Shown piece by piece: positions 34,201 to 45,059 of a stretch of DNA of 64,000 nucleotides (position 1 is its first letter; each line of letters starts with the position of its first letter). The stretch is from Pseudopyrenochaeta lycopersici (taxonomy: Eukaryota; Ascomycota; Dothideomycetes; Pleosporales; Pseudopyrenochaetaceae). Location of the stretch: NCBI GenBank assembly GCA_003313425.1, contig NHZP01000042.1, positions 372,001 through 436,000 of the forward strand, read 5' to 3'. The notes below the pieces were generated by a model. It saw only the letters and a list, made by a program, of their open reading frames with translations, made no database searches and was not told the origin of the DNA. Made by a program: the position numbers and the translations under genes.

Positions 34201-34337
34201 TAATCAATTCAATCAAATTGACAGCTTTAATTTGATTTGATTGGTTAACACGGGAGCTCCGAGTTGATTTGAATTGATTGGTTTAACCAATCAATTCAAT
34301 CAATCAAGTTGATAGTGATTGCTTGTTGGCAAGTCTG
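31256..34337 (-). mobile_element. Complete hAT transposon with perfect target-site duplication
   Basis: The element is 3,082 bp and is flanked by a perfect 8-bp duplication, TCACGAAG (31,248-31,255 and 34,338-34,345), the size expected for hAT. Terminal inverted repeats begin CAGACTTGCCAACAAGCAA at both ends. Subterminal regions carry many TTGATT/AATCAA units in both orientations, likely transposase-binding sites. It encloses one uninterrupted transposase frame. Everything needed for movement appears present, so it is a recent insertion. Confidence 0.95.
31430..33988 (-). CDS. hAT-family transposase
   Basis: An 852-codon frame from MSKMAPKRRLQSSN (a second ATG, MAPKRR, at 33,979 is equally good). 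The N-terminus is basic and low complexity, with NLS-like KRRLQ and SKRTRVAARG. A BED-type finger follows (WFVCKYCHLHKRIDAG ... HLKQRTPGH). The catalytic core shows HISFDGWTTKGGKRGFFGVV, YFVLDNAKNNDAAIAI, RRLRCSCHTLNLVGQKL and VTRWNSY. The C-terminal dimerisation region reads LTIPASSSDCERLFSELGDL then LEPKRRRIGSEQLAALQ. It is not closely related to the hAT copies at 14-20 kb. No stops or frameshifts are present. Confidence 0.93.
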   Translation of the reverse strand: MSKMAPKRRLQSSNSTSKRTRVAARGAGPSTSPPTSTPTSPPTSLRRSPRRALAAASQATCSQRPEPTFELQFLESQPEAEIAPPAEGSGAGTIAITEDGDSNEMISTVDDFEGIKWERLRGYIKPLATQRRKKSWIFKHGYRVAELKDPSQLWFVCKYCHLHKRIDAGRSGMFNVTKATSSAASHLKQRTPGHNLTEDGVREPTRASGQRSLRQAFEAGVAIDQDVANAMGNFNVQHFRRAVILWLVENNHPLRELETPAFREMMTAINPEAERSLWASRTSAAAFVMRLFRHLKPQVVTALSTAISKIHISFDGWTTKGGKRGFFGVVAHFADNSGTIRDLPIALPQLARAHTGEAIAQAVTQTLEAYSITRSQLGYFVLDNAKNNDAAIAIIASNYTFELAHRRLRCSCHTLNLVGQKLMFGTNKDAYENAEEHYTQEEQYMQEWRKNGPLEVLIDVINYIKTPQQYKLFRECQERANTRLAADERTYILEPVKPVVTRWNSYCAAFARAIKLQAAFSLYAEHHISKIATADTLAERRHTKPPDAPSWMRSTGLQAADWITITEYQDCLEPLKLATKRLEGRGKASKFGAIYEIIPVFEFVLKQLEARKTYLSQVNFASHREAPEDHLLVNINAAWSKANDYYSKLDDSPAYYAATCLHPYYKYYCENSWVDEPDWLNRASRGFQQLWAEYKPHRPRSPQAIAVRTSSIDDAIAALIHRGGAPEAPEDEYEQWRSREPVWAQEENEADGDPVKYWIRMRPKYPNLAQFAIDILTIPASSSDCERLFSELGDLLEPKRRRIGSEQLAALQLVRSWVKAGFKTPYSSDEMELTDEQIVQEYHMDEWDSLLL

Positions 34338-34345
34338 TCACGAAG

Positions 34346-35925
34346 TGTAGGGGCAATTCATCTGTCGACTCCATGGCACTAATATGAACATGACTGGCCT
34401 AGCGATAATTACTCATTTCTGCAAAGTGAGAAGTCGTGAAACCGTTGGCGAATTGGGCGTCGAACTGGGATTTTTCTCGGGATTCAAGCTGAGCTAGCAG
34501 TACCTACGGACTATGGACTTCAAAGCGAAGGCCTATACGTGGTGAGAGCTTACTTGGCTGCATTATGCCTGATAGTCTCTCCGCGTGCTACGATGCCCTA
34601 CTGTATGCCTGTCTTGGGCTGTATCTGAACGTATAGCTCATTCGTGTTTCGATGGATACTGAAAACTGACGTGTCAGCGTCTTTCTCGTTATTCGTCGGT
34701 ATTTAAGAAGCGCTAGTACCATAGTTGTCGCCCAGTTTGTCAAAGGATGTCAATTAGCTGCAAGCTTAGCAACAATCTCCGCAAATAAGACTACTAAGCT
34801 ACGGGCTCTTAACCATCACCCTAGACAGGAAGGACAAGGGTAAATACTATTGTCAGCTTCAAGGACTATTTGGCTTGACCTTTGATGAATTTTTGATGAT
34901 GACCCGTGATGGATTGATTGTGTGTTGTCTCGCCTCCTTTCTATGGCTGCGGTGCTTCCGGAGGTTCCGAAGATCGTAGTATCGATCCTTTTTATCCTGT
35001 GCGGTACTTCTGAGTTTATCTTTTATATCTAACAGGCCTTACAGCACTTGTGTAATCTGACAACTATATTGCTACAGATGGCGTACTACGGGCTGAACAA
35101 GGTCGTAAGTTAGTTGCCTGTAGCTAATATAGCTGTCCAAGCGGGTAATAACAGTGAGGCTGCTCGCTCATGCCTGCGAGCACCTCCGACGTGTGGTAAG
35201 TGTTACATACCCGGACATAATAGAACTCAATGTAGACAGCAATAAAGCAGCTTATCATAAAATGTTATATCGACCCACTGTGCGGTCGCTGAGTAATTGT
35301 CGTTTAGCTGCATTCGCTTTAGTGGGTGTGGCCGATGTGGTAATTGAACACGTTAAGGATAGCATAACTGACTAACGCAGAATACGCCAGCGTAAGCAGT
35401 CCTGTCAACACCTTCGCGAGCCGAGCCTATGACCGTCAGTCTAAGCTTCTCGTACAGTGTACTATTAGAGGTTCAGGCGGCGTACGGTTCCCACTAAAGA
35501 AAATTGCTGTTAGTGGCTTTTATTTATGCTTCGAAGGATCCAAAACGAAATAATGCGTTAAAATTATAGCGGTTGATCAATTGAAGCCGACATGGTCTTC
35601 GAGATACGCTCCAGAATCTCGAATCTTCTTAGACTGTCTACATTCGTGGCACAGCTAGAATATATCGGCTCCTGCCCGCGCCAAATCCAGTCAACGCTAA
35701 GTCCTTGAATGATCAATGAATTAGATGGCTTTGTATTTCGTCTGAAGCAAAGCACTCCGTCGATAAGTGATGATACCATGTCTATGACGCATATAATTTA
35801 TTCATATATATCCACATATATATGCTGGTCATGCTTGCGCTTACCATTGGAAGGGCATCATACCTTCATATACGCAGTGGAGGGGCCGTACTCTCTTTCA
35901 CTTTCTACTGTTCAAGAGCAGTCTC
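34346..35925. other. Intergenic with a divergent dispersed repeat
   Basis: No gene is supported before 35,932. The stretch around 34,955-35,040 is similar to 43,970-44,070 (shared CTTCCGGAGGTTCCG and GTACTTCTGAG blocks), suggesting an old repeat. Confidence 0.4.
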
Positions 35926-35931
35926 TGTGCT

Positions 35932-36883
35932 ATGGCCAATCCTAAGATCACCCTGTTCGTCGATATCGGGAGTCCTTTCTGCTACATGGCGTTCCATCTC
36001 CTCCGAGTAAGTACAGCAAGAGTCGTGGACTTATTGTCCTCACATCGTAGCCGGATCTCTATTACAGTCTGACTGGGACAGAACACTCCCGCCTTCAAGC
36101 GATGCGACATTACGTATACGCCCATCTTGCTTGGCGAGCTTCTGAAGATGTGCAACAACAAGCCACCATTGCAGATCAAGAGTGAGTAAGCCTTTTCCGC
36201 GTGGTGATCAAGGCAGGCACACTTCAATCCGTTGACTCATAACGCTGCATCCATCAACTTCTCTAACGGGCTCAGATAAAAGTGACTGGCTCAAAAAGGA
36301 ACACTTTCGATGGGCCAAGCTACTACACATTCCCATATCGCCTGATTTACCCTCACGTTTTCCGGTGAACACCGGTCCTGTACGCTCCCGTGCCCAACGC
36401 TCAACAAATACTAACTGACATAGATGCAACGAGCGTTAACCGCTATTTCTATTTTATATCCTGATGTACTTCCTAGTGCTATCAGTCTCTTGTACCTAAA
36501 CTTCTGGAACCACCATATCTATCCTGCCGCACCAGAACAGCTGCACACCATTATGACTGCCTTAGTAGGGTCAGACAAAAGGGCAGAAAAGATCATAAGC
36601 ACCAGCAATAGTGATGAGGTGAAGGACAAGCTGATGCAGGCTACCTCTTCGGCCTTCGAAGAGGGCGCCTTTGGATTGCCTTGGATGATTGGTGAGTATC
36701 CATCACAATCACTAACATCTTCCCGCACTTTTGGTCAATCTTACGACAGCAGCTTACATTACTATAGCGACTAGCACGGATGGACACAAGGAATCATTCT
36801 GGGGCATACAATCTATGGGTCAAGTATGCGACCACTTAGAGCTTCCTAGGCTTGAATACGGGGGTAAAAGAGCTCTTCTTTAA
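35932..36883 (+). CDS. Glutathione S-transferase kappa / DsbA-like thioredoxin-fold protein
   Basis: Five exons join cleanly: 35,932-36,006, 36,082-36,181, 36,276-36,364, 36,424-36,691 and 36,768-36,883 (introns 59-94 bp, GT..AG, all phases match), giving about 215 residues. Exon 1 reads ITLFVDIGSPFCYMAFHLLR, the GST-kappa/DsbA start with the SPF/Y-CY active-site turn. Exon 2 reads NTPAFKRCDITYTPILLGEL then KMCNNKPP. Exon 3 reads SDWLKKEHFRWAKLLHIPIS. Exon 4 carries the helical insertion, with SAISLLYLNFWNHHIYP and FEEGAFGLPWM, the cis-Pro region. The end, ATSTDGHKESFWG then QVCDHLEL, is typical. Family role: glutathione conjugation or peroxidase activity, or 2-hydroxychromene-2-carboxylate isomerase-like chemistry, often peroxisomal or mitochondrial. 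It looks intact. Confidence 0.88.
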
Positions 36884-38505
36884 GAATGCCATTTATTTGT
36901 GTCTATCATCAGAGAGGAATTAGCCCGCGAGCAGATCGGAAGGGCTGCAGGAAGCGACTAGGGAAGATTGGTTATTTTCATACGTTTGCAGGGGTTATGT
37001 CGAAATACATTTACATGTCTGATTCAGATATGTTGGAAATGTAGGACTCTTCACTTGGAAAGCTCCTGACTTCTAAGAATCAGACTTCTCCTTGAACAAT
37101 ATGATGCAGCCCTGCGTTGCTACCGTTGTGGTTTCCCAAGAGTCAGCACTGTGCGTTCCACGAATGCACGTCCGGAACGAGGAGAATAGACGTGCACCTG
37201 AGCTTCCATTATCTTTGATATCCGCACTTGCATACAATCTTGACACTAATCCGAGTCATATTATTACCGGACACAACAGTCTCTGAAGAAGGCACATTCT
37301 TGTTTTGATCAGAGAATCACCTGGTCTGGTTACACAACTCTCAGCTGCAGGAACCAAAGCATATGTAACAAACTGCAACACCAGAACCCCCAAAAGCTGC
37401 CACCACCGGAGCCATAGAAAGTGCACTTGATTGGGACTCAGATAGCATCGATCAATAGTTGTGAAGACTGATACTTTCTGGCTCCACATTTATAGGAACA
37501 AGCGACTTATACAACGACTAGATGGAGGCAGGCTGGATAAGTTTGCAGACGCAACCTAGACGTTCGCTGGAATTTAGGCTTAAGGAGTTTGATGGAATAC
37601 CTCTGCTTGCAATAAAGATGTCATGTGCCCTCATGGTACCATAGCGGTCGCACATCAGGCTAACTATTGAGTCTGCTTATGCATCTTCGCTACTCATATT
37701 GGGATTTGGATGGAAACCCACCATGGTGGAACACCAACTGTGTGGAATACCATTCCATAGTAATCAGATAAACAAGCATAAGAAAGGGTAGGGAGGCGTT
37801 AGCAGAAAGTAAGCATGATACCGTGGTTTCGCTTGAAGTTGGATTTGCACCTATAGCGCTTACGCTTGAGCGTGTTCTCATACTGTCAGCCACAATCAAG
37901 GTGCATCGCCATGTAGTGCCAGTTCATTCTGCTACGTCCCACCAAAATGTTACCAGCTCTCCAACTACGTAACCTCGCGAGCTTGTCGGTGTGATCATCA
38001 TTAGAGATCGTGTCGTAAGGTGTTTCGCAGATAAGCCAGGCTGGGTTGCTGGAGACAAGACAAGCCGGTGTAACGATCAATACACTTACATCATGTTGTG
38101 CTTCTTCAGTTACTGACCTCGGCAGCTCAATCACAAGCATCGACATGTGTGTATGTGTTGAGTAGCACTAATCGTGTAGCAGCGGTTCGCAGCATAGTGG
38201 CAGGAGGTGTAGAGAGAATATTTTAACATAGTAACATTAACGGAGAGCCATCAGATTTCTGCATGATCAGCTCGATTCCCTAGTACAGAACGCACGATCT
38301 TCACAATTAATTCGTAAAAATTCCGCAACTTGAAGATTTCTATCCTGGCAACTTTCGCCAGCGACATCTATTCTCCGCTCCACTGTTGCGATCGAACTCA
38401 ATTTGCATGCTCAAATGAGGCTGAGTAATAAGCGCAGGCAATTCGCCGAATAAGTGAGTCGCGACCCTCCTGCGAAGCGAACAACACGCTAACGTCTATG
38501 CCGCC
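36884..38505. other. Intergenic
   Basis: Only short, overlapping frames. Nothing recognised. Confidence 0.4.
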
Positions 38506-38513
38506 GCGCAGAT

Positions 38514-39152
38514 ATGAACGAACAATTTGGTTCTCGTTTCTTCAGCCTGCCCCCCGAACTCAGAAGCCGTGTCTATGTCGAGCTTCTATGCCCCAAAGCG
38601 CTCAGCTTCGCTGACCTCGCCCGATGCTCAAGTAGCTCTATCGCAAGGGACCAGCAAAGAACACTAATGAGGTCTCCGCTATATCCCGCCGTATTATCCA
38701 CATGTCGCAAAATACACGACGAAGCAATCGATTTCCTCTACGCACTGCACATATTCCATGCTCATCCATCATTGTTGACTGCTTTTCCCCACTACAGGCC
38801 ACCGGTGAAAGATATCATTTATCCGGATGGCTTGTCGAGGATCAAACGATGGCAGATCACGATACGCTTAGATATTGATCCGCGCTTCGACCTCAACCAA
38901 TGCACCTCTGCCTTCTCTGGTGCCGAATACCTAGAGATATACGCTTGGCAAGCTGCGAGCAACTGCGCCGCAGAAGGAGTACTTAGCCTCTTTGAGGGAA
39001 TACGAGGTGTGAGAGTAGCCAGGGTGCGCGGCAGTGTGGACGTCGGTTGGAGACTTTGGTTGGAGGCATGCATGACTAGACCATGGGAACGAGATCAACT
39101 CTTGCCAGTGCGGGGGTTAGACAAATCTCATTCATTGCAAAAGTTTTGGTAA
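38514..39152 (+). CDS. F-box-like 'LPPELRSRVY' family protein
   Basis: A single-exon frame of 212 residues. It opens with RFFSLPPELRSRVYVELLCP, the same N-terminal signature as the gene at 24.2-25.1 kb but with low similarity elsewhere. The second family block is YPAVLSTCRKIHDEAIDFLY, and the next, FHAHPSLLTAFPHYRPP, also fits the dothideomycete family. The ATG at the ORF start leaves only five residues before the signature, which is normal. The function is unknown; possible ubiquitin-ligase adaptor by analogy only. No breaks are seen. Confidence 0.78.
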   Translation: MNEQFGSRFFSLPPELRSRVYVELLCPKALSFADLARCSSSSIARDQQRTLMRSPLYPAVLSTCRKIHDEAIDFLYALHIFHAHPSLLTAFPHYRPPVKDIIYPDGLSRIKRWQITIRLDIDPRFDLNQCTSAFSGAEYLEIYAWQAASNCAAEGVLSLFEGIRGVRVARVRGSVDVGWRLWLEACMTRPWERDQLLPVRGLDKSHSLQKFW

Positions 39153-39154
39153 GA

Positions 39155-40745
39155 TTATAAACTAGATCGGGTTCCGGACAGCACCCCTTGACCACAAATG
39201 GTGCTCGCGCTCTTCGTCACAGAGAACAACTGTAGCTAGTCGACCGAACCTGAGAACATGTTCATACACAGGATACTCATGAGGTGAGCGCCGTAAGAGT
39301 ATTTCATGTCTGCGGATCTGAGGCTCATGATGTCTAAAAGGCCTTCCATAGCAATACTAGCGGCTCTCCTTTTAGACGCAACTGGGCCTCGTCGACCAAG
39401 ACTGGGGCACCCAAAATCAGTCGGAGGGGAGCGTTAGCTGCAAAATCGTACAAGTCTTGGCATGATTTCGACACCTTAATGCGTTCCTGCCTAGACTTTA
39501 ATGCTCATAGCCAGATTCTTGTCATAGAAAGACTCCACTTGACCTACATTTTTCGCAAAAAATCATTCTTGTGTTTGTTCTCATACTACCAAGCTAACAT
39601 CGACGTGATTGCCGTCAGCAATTAGTCTTGTTAGCTGTTCCAAGCCTTACGTTAATCTGTTTCATAATATCCTTGCCTCATTGACTGCAACAAAGACAGC
39701 TGATCCTCAATGGTGCGAGCTCGGGCCTGCCCATCAAAACAAACGAGCTTCGTTGCGACCGTTATCCAAACGTTTCGACTCCAAATCACTCTTCATGAAC
39801 ACAACGAACATCTTTGACCATACAGTACTTACCTCGTTTCCCGAGTTGACTAGGGTAGACAATCTAACCCGCTGACTCGAGATTGCTGGATCTGGCCGTC
39901 AGCAACATGGGCGCCAAGGTTTTGGTAGACTATCGTATCCACCTAGCGTCGGAAGATCATAGCGTTGGCACAACGGTGGCTGGTGATGTTGAGCAATCGC
40001 TTTGTACAACCAGCCTTGGAGAGCGGGAAATGAGAGCCTCGGATGCCATTACTTAGCACTCATCCATCGCGGCACGGCCCGCACACAGTGCTGACGGTCA
40101 TCGATATATGGCCCATTACAGCATTATGGAATCTGTGACTGTAAGCAACATGGCACAAGCAATGGGTCTAGCAAGGGTGCTCTGCCCCATCGCCTTCCGT
40201 AAATAGTCAAGCGCTAACTGTCAGCATCATGATCAGCGACGCATGCAAGGGTTAAATCCAGATTACTGGTCAGCGACCGACATAGCAAGGGTCCACCGGG
40301 GGACCAGCCCCAGTCAAAGTTTGCTGCCGATTTCGCTATTGTGTGTGTCACACGTGTGTGCTCTGAGCTCTAAAGAAGTCGGACGCTTTAGTCATGAGAT
40401 GTGGTCCTAGGCTTACAGTGACTACGGGTCTTTGCAAACCCGGCCTCACCTTCTGCACAGCCAATACATTTGTACGACTCCTGCTATGTTGGAATAATCC
40501 TAATTTGGACCAAGTGAACTATTGCTGATGCTTACAGTCTCAAATCAGCGAGATTGTCGCAGATTAGCTACCAACCCCTTACGCACTAGTCGCTCTAAGC
40601 ACTTACCGCTCCGATCCGCCCGCAGTAAGCACAGAATACTCCGATGCAGCGAAGGCTGTCGGTATCTGATGCACGAACATGCTCTGTATATAACTCACAA
40701 TTACACAACTTAATGCGACAAAAGCCGTCGGCACTTCGCCTGTCC
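39155..40745. other. Intergenic with a partial duplication
   Basis: No gene is supported. A block near 40,070-40,125 (GCGGCACGGCCCGCAC... GTGCTGACGGTCATC) is repeated with changes near 41,290-41,335. Confidence 0.4.
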
Positions 40746-40750
40746 TGTTA

Positions 40751-40999
40751 CAGTTGCTTGCGAAACCGCCTTCACCTTTTTGCGCACACAAAGATTCTTG
40801 GCCCCCACTGCACTAGGACACCCCATGCTGTTGTGTGGCCAATCATCTGCCTTCAGTCTTTGACAGCGGAACGCGCTCGAACTCCGCAGAATCGTCTTAC
40901 AGGAACATGATTGGCTAAAAACAGCAAGGACATTCTGGGTCCGCAAGGGTCAATAACCTTCGTGTGCACAAAAGGTGAAGGCGGTTTCGCAAGCAAGGC
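40751..40999. mobile_element. MITE copy 1 (Tc1/mariner-like)
   Basis: A 249-bp non-coding element flanked by TA at 40,749-40,750 and 41,000-41,001. Its ends are inverted repeats of about 31 bp (outermost part CAGTTGCTTGCGAAACCGCC), imperfectly extended further inward; the last three bases of the right end have decayed. It has no transposase of its own. A second copy lies 0.9 kb away in the same orientation. Confidence 0.85.
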
Positions 41000-41632
41000 T
41001 ACCGCAGCAGCCATCGGTCACCTTTGCTAACCAATCATGCATACGTATACGGCGAAGAGCATGAGATTGATGAACTGAGGGTTCGTTGCTGAAACCAAGC
41101 GATCACCCAGTAGCATTCAACGGGGAAGACCGAAAATGCTGACGATCTTCAGACGGGAATCGTGTTAGGCTGTATCGAGCTTCGTGCCACGTGGCCATAT
41201 GCACTCGTGCGCAAATCGACAAGCGATCATCGAATGCTTACTCGCCTCAAAGCCAGATGGCGTTGATCTACCGGTCAGCACTTGATTGTAGCGGCACGAC
41301 CCGCACCCAGTGCTGATGGTCATCACATGTGGCGCATTCTAGCGTGTTTAATGCTGGTGTTGTGGTTGCCCACTTAGAGGATAATGATTATGATCCCCTC
41401 AATACTACGTCAACGACCATCAGCGTTCTACTCACATGGCTAACCTGTCAATGCAAGCACTGTTAGGCATGACCGGCCATGACTCGTGGGTTCCATGCTT
41501 CATGACGCAAGCAACAAATCATTCATCCCACGAGTATGAGTCAGTCACGAAAATCTCCGGGCTAATCGAACAGCGGCGCCGGAAACTGGAAGTGTTGGAG
41601 GCTCCTTCTCGAATCCTCACAGCTTGCCCTTA

Positions 41633-41859
41633 CAGTTGCTTGCGAAACCGCCTCCACATCCTTGGCCCCCACTGCACTAGGGTACTAATGCTGTTGTATG
41701 ACCAATCATCTGCCTTCAGTGTCGACAGCGGAACCCGCTCGAACTCCGCAGAATCGCCTTACAGGAACATGGTTGGTTGAAAGGCAGCAAGGACCTGGGG
41801 CCGCAAGGGTCAAAAATCTTTGTGTGCCCAAAAGGTGAAGGCGGTTTCGCAAGCAACTG
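41633..41859. mobile_element. MITE copy 2 (Tc1/mariner-like)
   Basis: A 227-bp copy of the same MITE flanked by TA at 41,631-41,632 and 41,860-41,861. Both termini (CAGTTGCTTGCGAAACCGCC) are intact. The interior aligns with copy 1 (CCCCCACTGCACTAGG, CCAATCATCTGCCTTCAG) with substitutions and small deletions. Confidence 0.87.
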
Positions 41860-41861
41860 TA

Positions 41862-44390
41862 CGACTTGTCCACCTGTACATCCTGTCACTTCAACCGTGT
41901 GTACTCGAAGCCAAAAGCCAATTGTGATTTCGTGATGACCACAGGGTGACTTGGATGATTTTAATTCAGCAACTTGCTTATGACTTTGCCATCAAGCGTC
42001 ATGTCCAGACCAGACGATTTTGCACCCAACACTCGAACCACAAAAGCGTGTTTGATGCCCAGCAGGCGATTAATTAGATTTTTGCGTAGGATATCAAGGA
42101 TGTATGTCAAGAGCATTCCATGTTGTCCTCCCAGAGTATGTCCTTGAGAGTAGTTGGATCAATGATGTTTGACTAGCAATGCTGGCAGCATCATTCCCAT
42201 GTTCACGTTGACTGGCCGGATGTGAAGCGGTAAAAGAATGACGATGATGCATGCTGTGTCTGCCTTTGTGCACGAATGAATTCAACGTGATGGCTAATAT
42301 GTTCAATAAATTCAGTCCTTATCTAATTGCTCGGTTGCAACACATGGCTACGTTTCAGCGCAATGCTTGTCATTGCTTGGTTGGCAGGTAGTCAAAAGAA
42401 TGACTTCAACGCCGCTAAAGCTGCTAGCTAACCAGGACTAACCTTGTCCAATATCCGTCTACCTTCAGTCCCAAACCTTTCAGATGCAGGTTCAAGCTCA
42501 GCTTTCCTTCGACCGAGGGGACACGGAATTGGCAGGATGAAAGGACCCAGTAGAACCAGCCGGAGCATAACTGCGGGGCGGTGTTCTATGACGTTACGCT
42601 CCTCGGTTGCTTCGCATGAGAACGGTAGTCTAAGGAAAAATCCATGCAATTGTACTAGCAAAACGTTGAATCTCAAAAACACACACTCGACTAATTACGA
42701 CACGCTGGTGATGTAGAACGGCGAGGCCTCAGGTGATACCGCTGACGATTTATATTCCGTGCTGTTCGCCGGCGGACGCATCTGGTCTGATTCGCCTGGG
42801 ACTTCCGAGTAATAATAGTTGTGCGAGATTTGGAACCTCTGCGTGAGTTATTCTCTGAAAATTGTGATCCAAACGCTGATTGCGCACGTGTGTGCATCGC
42901 TTCGGTGAGCAAGAACACGAACTGATGTGATGGGTGTGTAGGTGCCGTCTATGGTACAAGTGGCTAGCTGGTGCTGTAGATGTTCCGTGAAGGAAGCGGT
43001 CGTGTACTGAGCGATATGTTCCATACAAGCAGGTACTTATATGATCGCCAAGAGCTTATGCTTTAGTCGAGCTCACTAGCGGAGTGCAATCAATAGGGTA
43101 TGATATCTGCCGGTAACTTGCAGCGATATGCGCACTTACAGCCCCGTAAGCATATCATATCATCTCTATGGGCAGATTGCTTTCCTGGTTGCGTATAGCA
43201 ACTGCAGCTACAGTATCAACCATGTTATGTCGTGCTGACTAGATGAAAGGGACAGCAAATCACAATGGAGCGGAAGCATCAATTCGCAATCACACGACCA
43301 TCGAAAGATGTCGGAGACAGTACGACCTATTCGGTTTGCGTGTCCGAGCGTATGGCAATGTTCCTCAAGGCCCGTTCCACGTACTTCAGAAGGGCACGAC
43401 CAAGGCTCTATCGCGCTGCGAATGGACGCCAATATCTAGACCTATGCCCGTATTCATATATGATGTACTACTTCTACTGACTTTTGTTGTGATGATACCA
43501 ACAGATCCAATTCGGCTCAGACCTTACAGGAAGAGCGGATTTCATTCACGAGCTGCGCGTCAGTGCGCGACTAGCAGAAAATTTTCCATGATTGATTTCT
43601 AGCTAAGAGGCGCTCCTCCCGGTTGATGCAAATTTTCTAGTCCCAGTCTTCCTACATGTTTGCGCGCAGAGTAATCGGACTCTGCAGTGGTGCATCTAAC
43701 TACAACCAACCAGCGTTCTATCGCCACCACATGCCTACTCTGGCACAGTCTTTGGGACAGGAAGCCAGTAGTGTCGGCATTCTCCAAGAATGTTCTTTTT
43801 CCAATAAGCACCCACTCAATTTTCAACGACCAGAAACAAGGACGGAGCAGTAGATCTGTGGGATAAAATGCTGAAATGCGCTTAGCGGAAATTGATGATT
43901 GCGATGATGGATTATGTGTTGATCAAGATTGTATTGATGGTGTTCTATCCCCCGCTTTTGCATGTATCTCCTCTACTTCCGGAGGTTCCGTAGATTAGCA
44001 ATAGTTATCGGTCCTACTATTTATCGCTCTTTCCTATGCAGTACTTCTGAGCTTCTCTTTATATCTGACAAGATCACTCTACGTCTTTTCAAATGCTCAC
44101 TGTCTACGAGTCACGTCTGGTGTTTATCAGTAGCTAGTATCCTCATGCGCACTTCAAGGTCTTACATGGAGATATTACAAACAGCCTTAATGGTGTGTTT
44201 ACAAAAATACCGTTGTGACGTTTCTTGAGCCATTTTGCGGAGTTTTTTTTTCGCACGTTTAAATCATAAACAACCCCACCAAGCGCGACATCTATTGGGC
44301 ATTTGTGGATTGCGGTATTGACTCAAATCTACCGTCAGATCTTGCGAGGTACACTGACCACATTATTTGAACACCACGCTCAAGAGCACC
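41862..44390. other. Long region without a supported gene
   Basis: The longest frames (43,243-43,602 plus; 42,444-42,716 plus) overlap others and show no recognisable domain. A copy of the 34.9-kb dispersed repeat lies near 43,970-44,070. Confidence 0.35.
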
Positions 44391-44393
44391 TTT

Positions 44394-45056
44394 TCAGGTC
44401 TTGTTCTCAGCAACACATCCATACTCAATCAAAAGAGCAGCGACCTCCAGCAGCTCTTCTACAGCCTTTTGCTCATTGGCAAGTGTTTCTTTCAGACTGG
44501 AGAGACGTGAGACAGTAGCCCTTATAAACACGTCACGAGCGTCCTCCACTCTTCTTGGGGTCGTGTTATGCGCGCCCATGCTCACTACCTCAGGATGGTC
44601 TTTGAAGGGGTTTGGGGTATTTGACACACTGGAATAGACCGAGTAGGATGACGCCACACTGGTTTGACACATCTCCGTGAAATTGGAAGTGACACCATAC
44701 GGAAGATTGGATGAGGTCCACATAGGTTGGACGTTTTCAGCAGAACCTTTCAATCGGTGAGGTGTGGTGGCATGCTGAATGTGCGATTGCTGCCGGTAGA
44801 ACCCAGAGGAGTACTGGAAAGGATTGTCGGAAGCCAGGCTTGGGTCAAGTGGAAACTGTAGTGGGGACAGGAAGGACATTGGCTGGGGTGACGGTCGTGG
44901 CGGGACCGAGCAATCCACGCGCAAGTTCGGCTTGTCGCACGACATTCTCTTTCGCTTCCTTTCGGGTAAGCTCGTATGCTGCAACGGAGAAAGCAAGTGT
45001 TTTTCTCTGAGTGTTTCGAAATCCATCGATGTATTGCTAGCACAGGAAACCGCCAA
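44394..45056 (-). CDS. Hypothetical Ser/Pro-rich protein, possibly nuclear
   Basis: A clean 220-codon frame, MAVSCASNTSMDFETLREKH at the start. It carries a basic PERKRKRM patch that could act as an NLS, a Pro/Ser/Gln-rich middle (PPRPSPQPMSFLSPLQFPLD), and a C-terminal helical, coiled-coil-like end (VSRLSSLKETLANEQKAVEE). The composition suggests a regulatory protein, but I recognise no DNA-binding domain. It could be the remaining exon of a larger gene. The neighbours give no clue. Confidence 0.5.
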   Translation of the reverse strand: MAVSCASNTSMDFETLREKHLLSPLQHTSLPERKRKRMSCDKPNLRVDCSVPPRPSPQPMSFLSPLQFPLDPSLASDNPFQYSSGFYRQQSHIQHATTPHRLKGSAENVQPMWTSSNLPYGVTSNFTEMCQTSVASSYSVYSSVSNTPNPFKDHPEVVSMGAHNTTPRRVEDARDVFIRATVSRLSSLKETLANEQKAVEELLEVAALLIEYGCVAENKT

Positions 45057-45059
45057 ATA

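Noticed and set aside
43243..43602. 119-codon plus-strand frame with a hydrophobic stretch
   Set aside because: Overlaps another plus-strand frame, has no recognisable domain or neighbouring exons; treated as chance.
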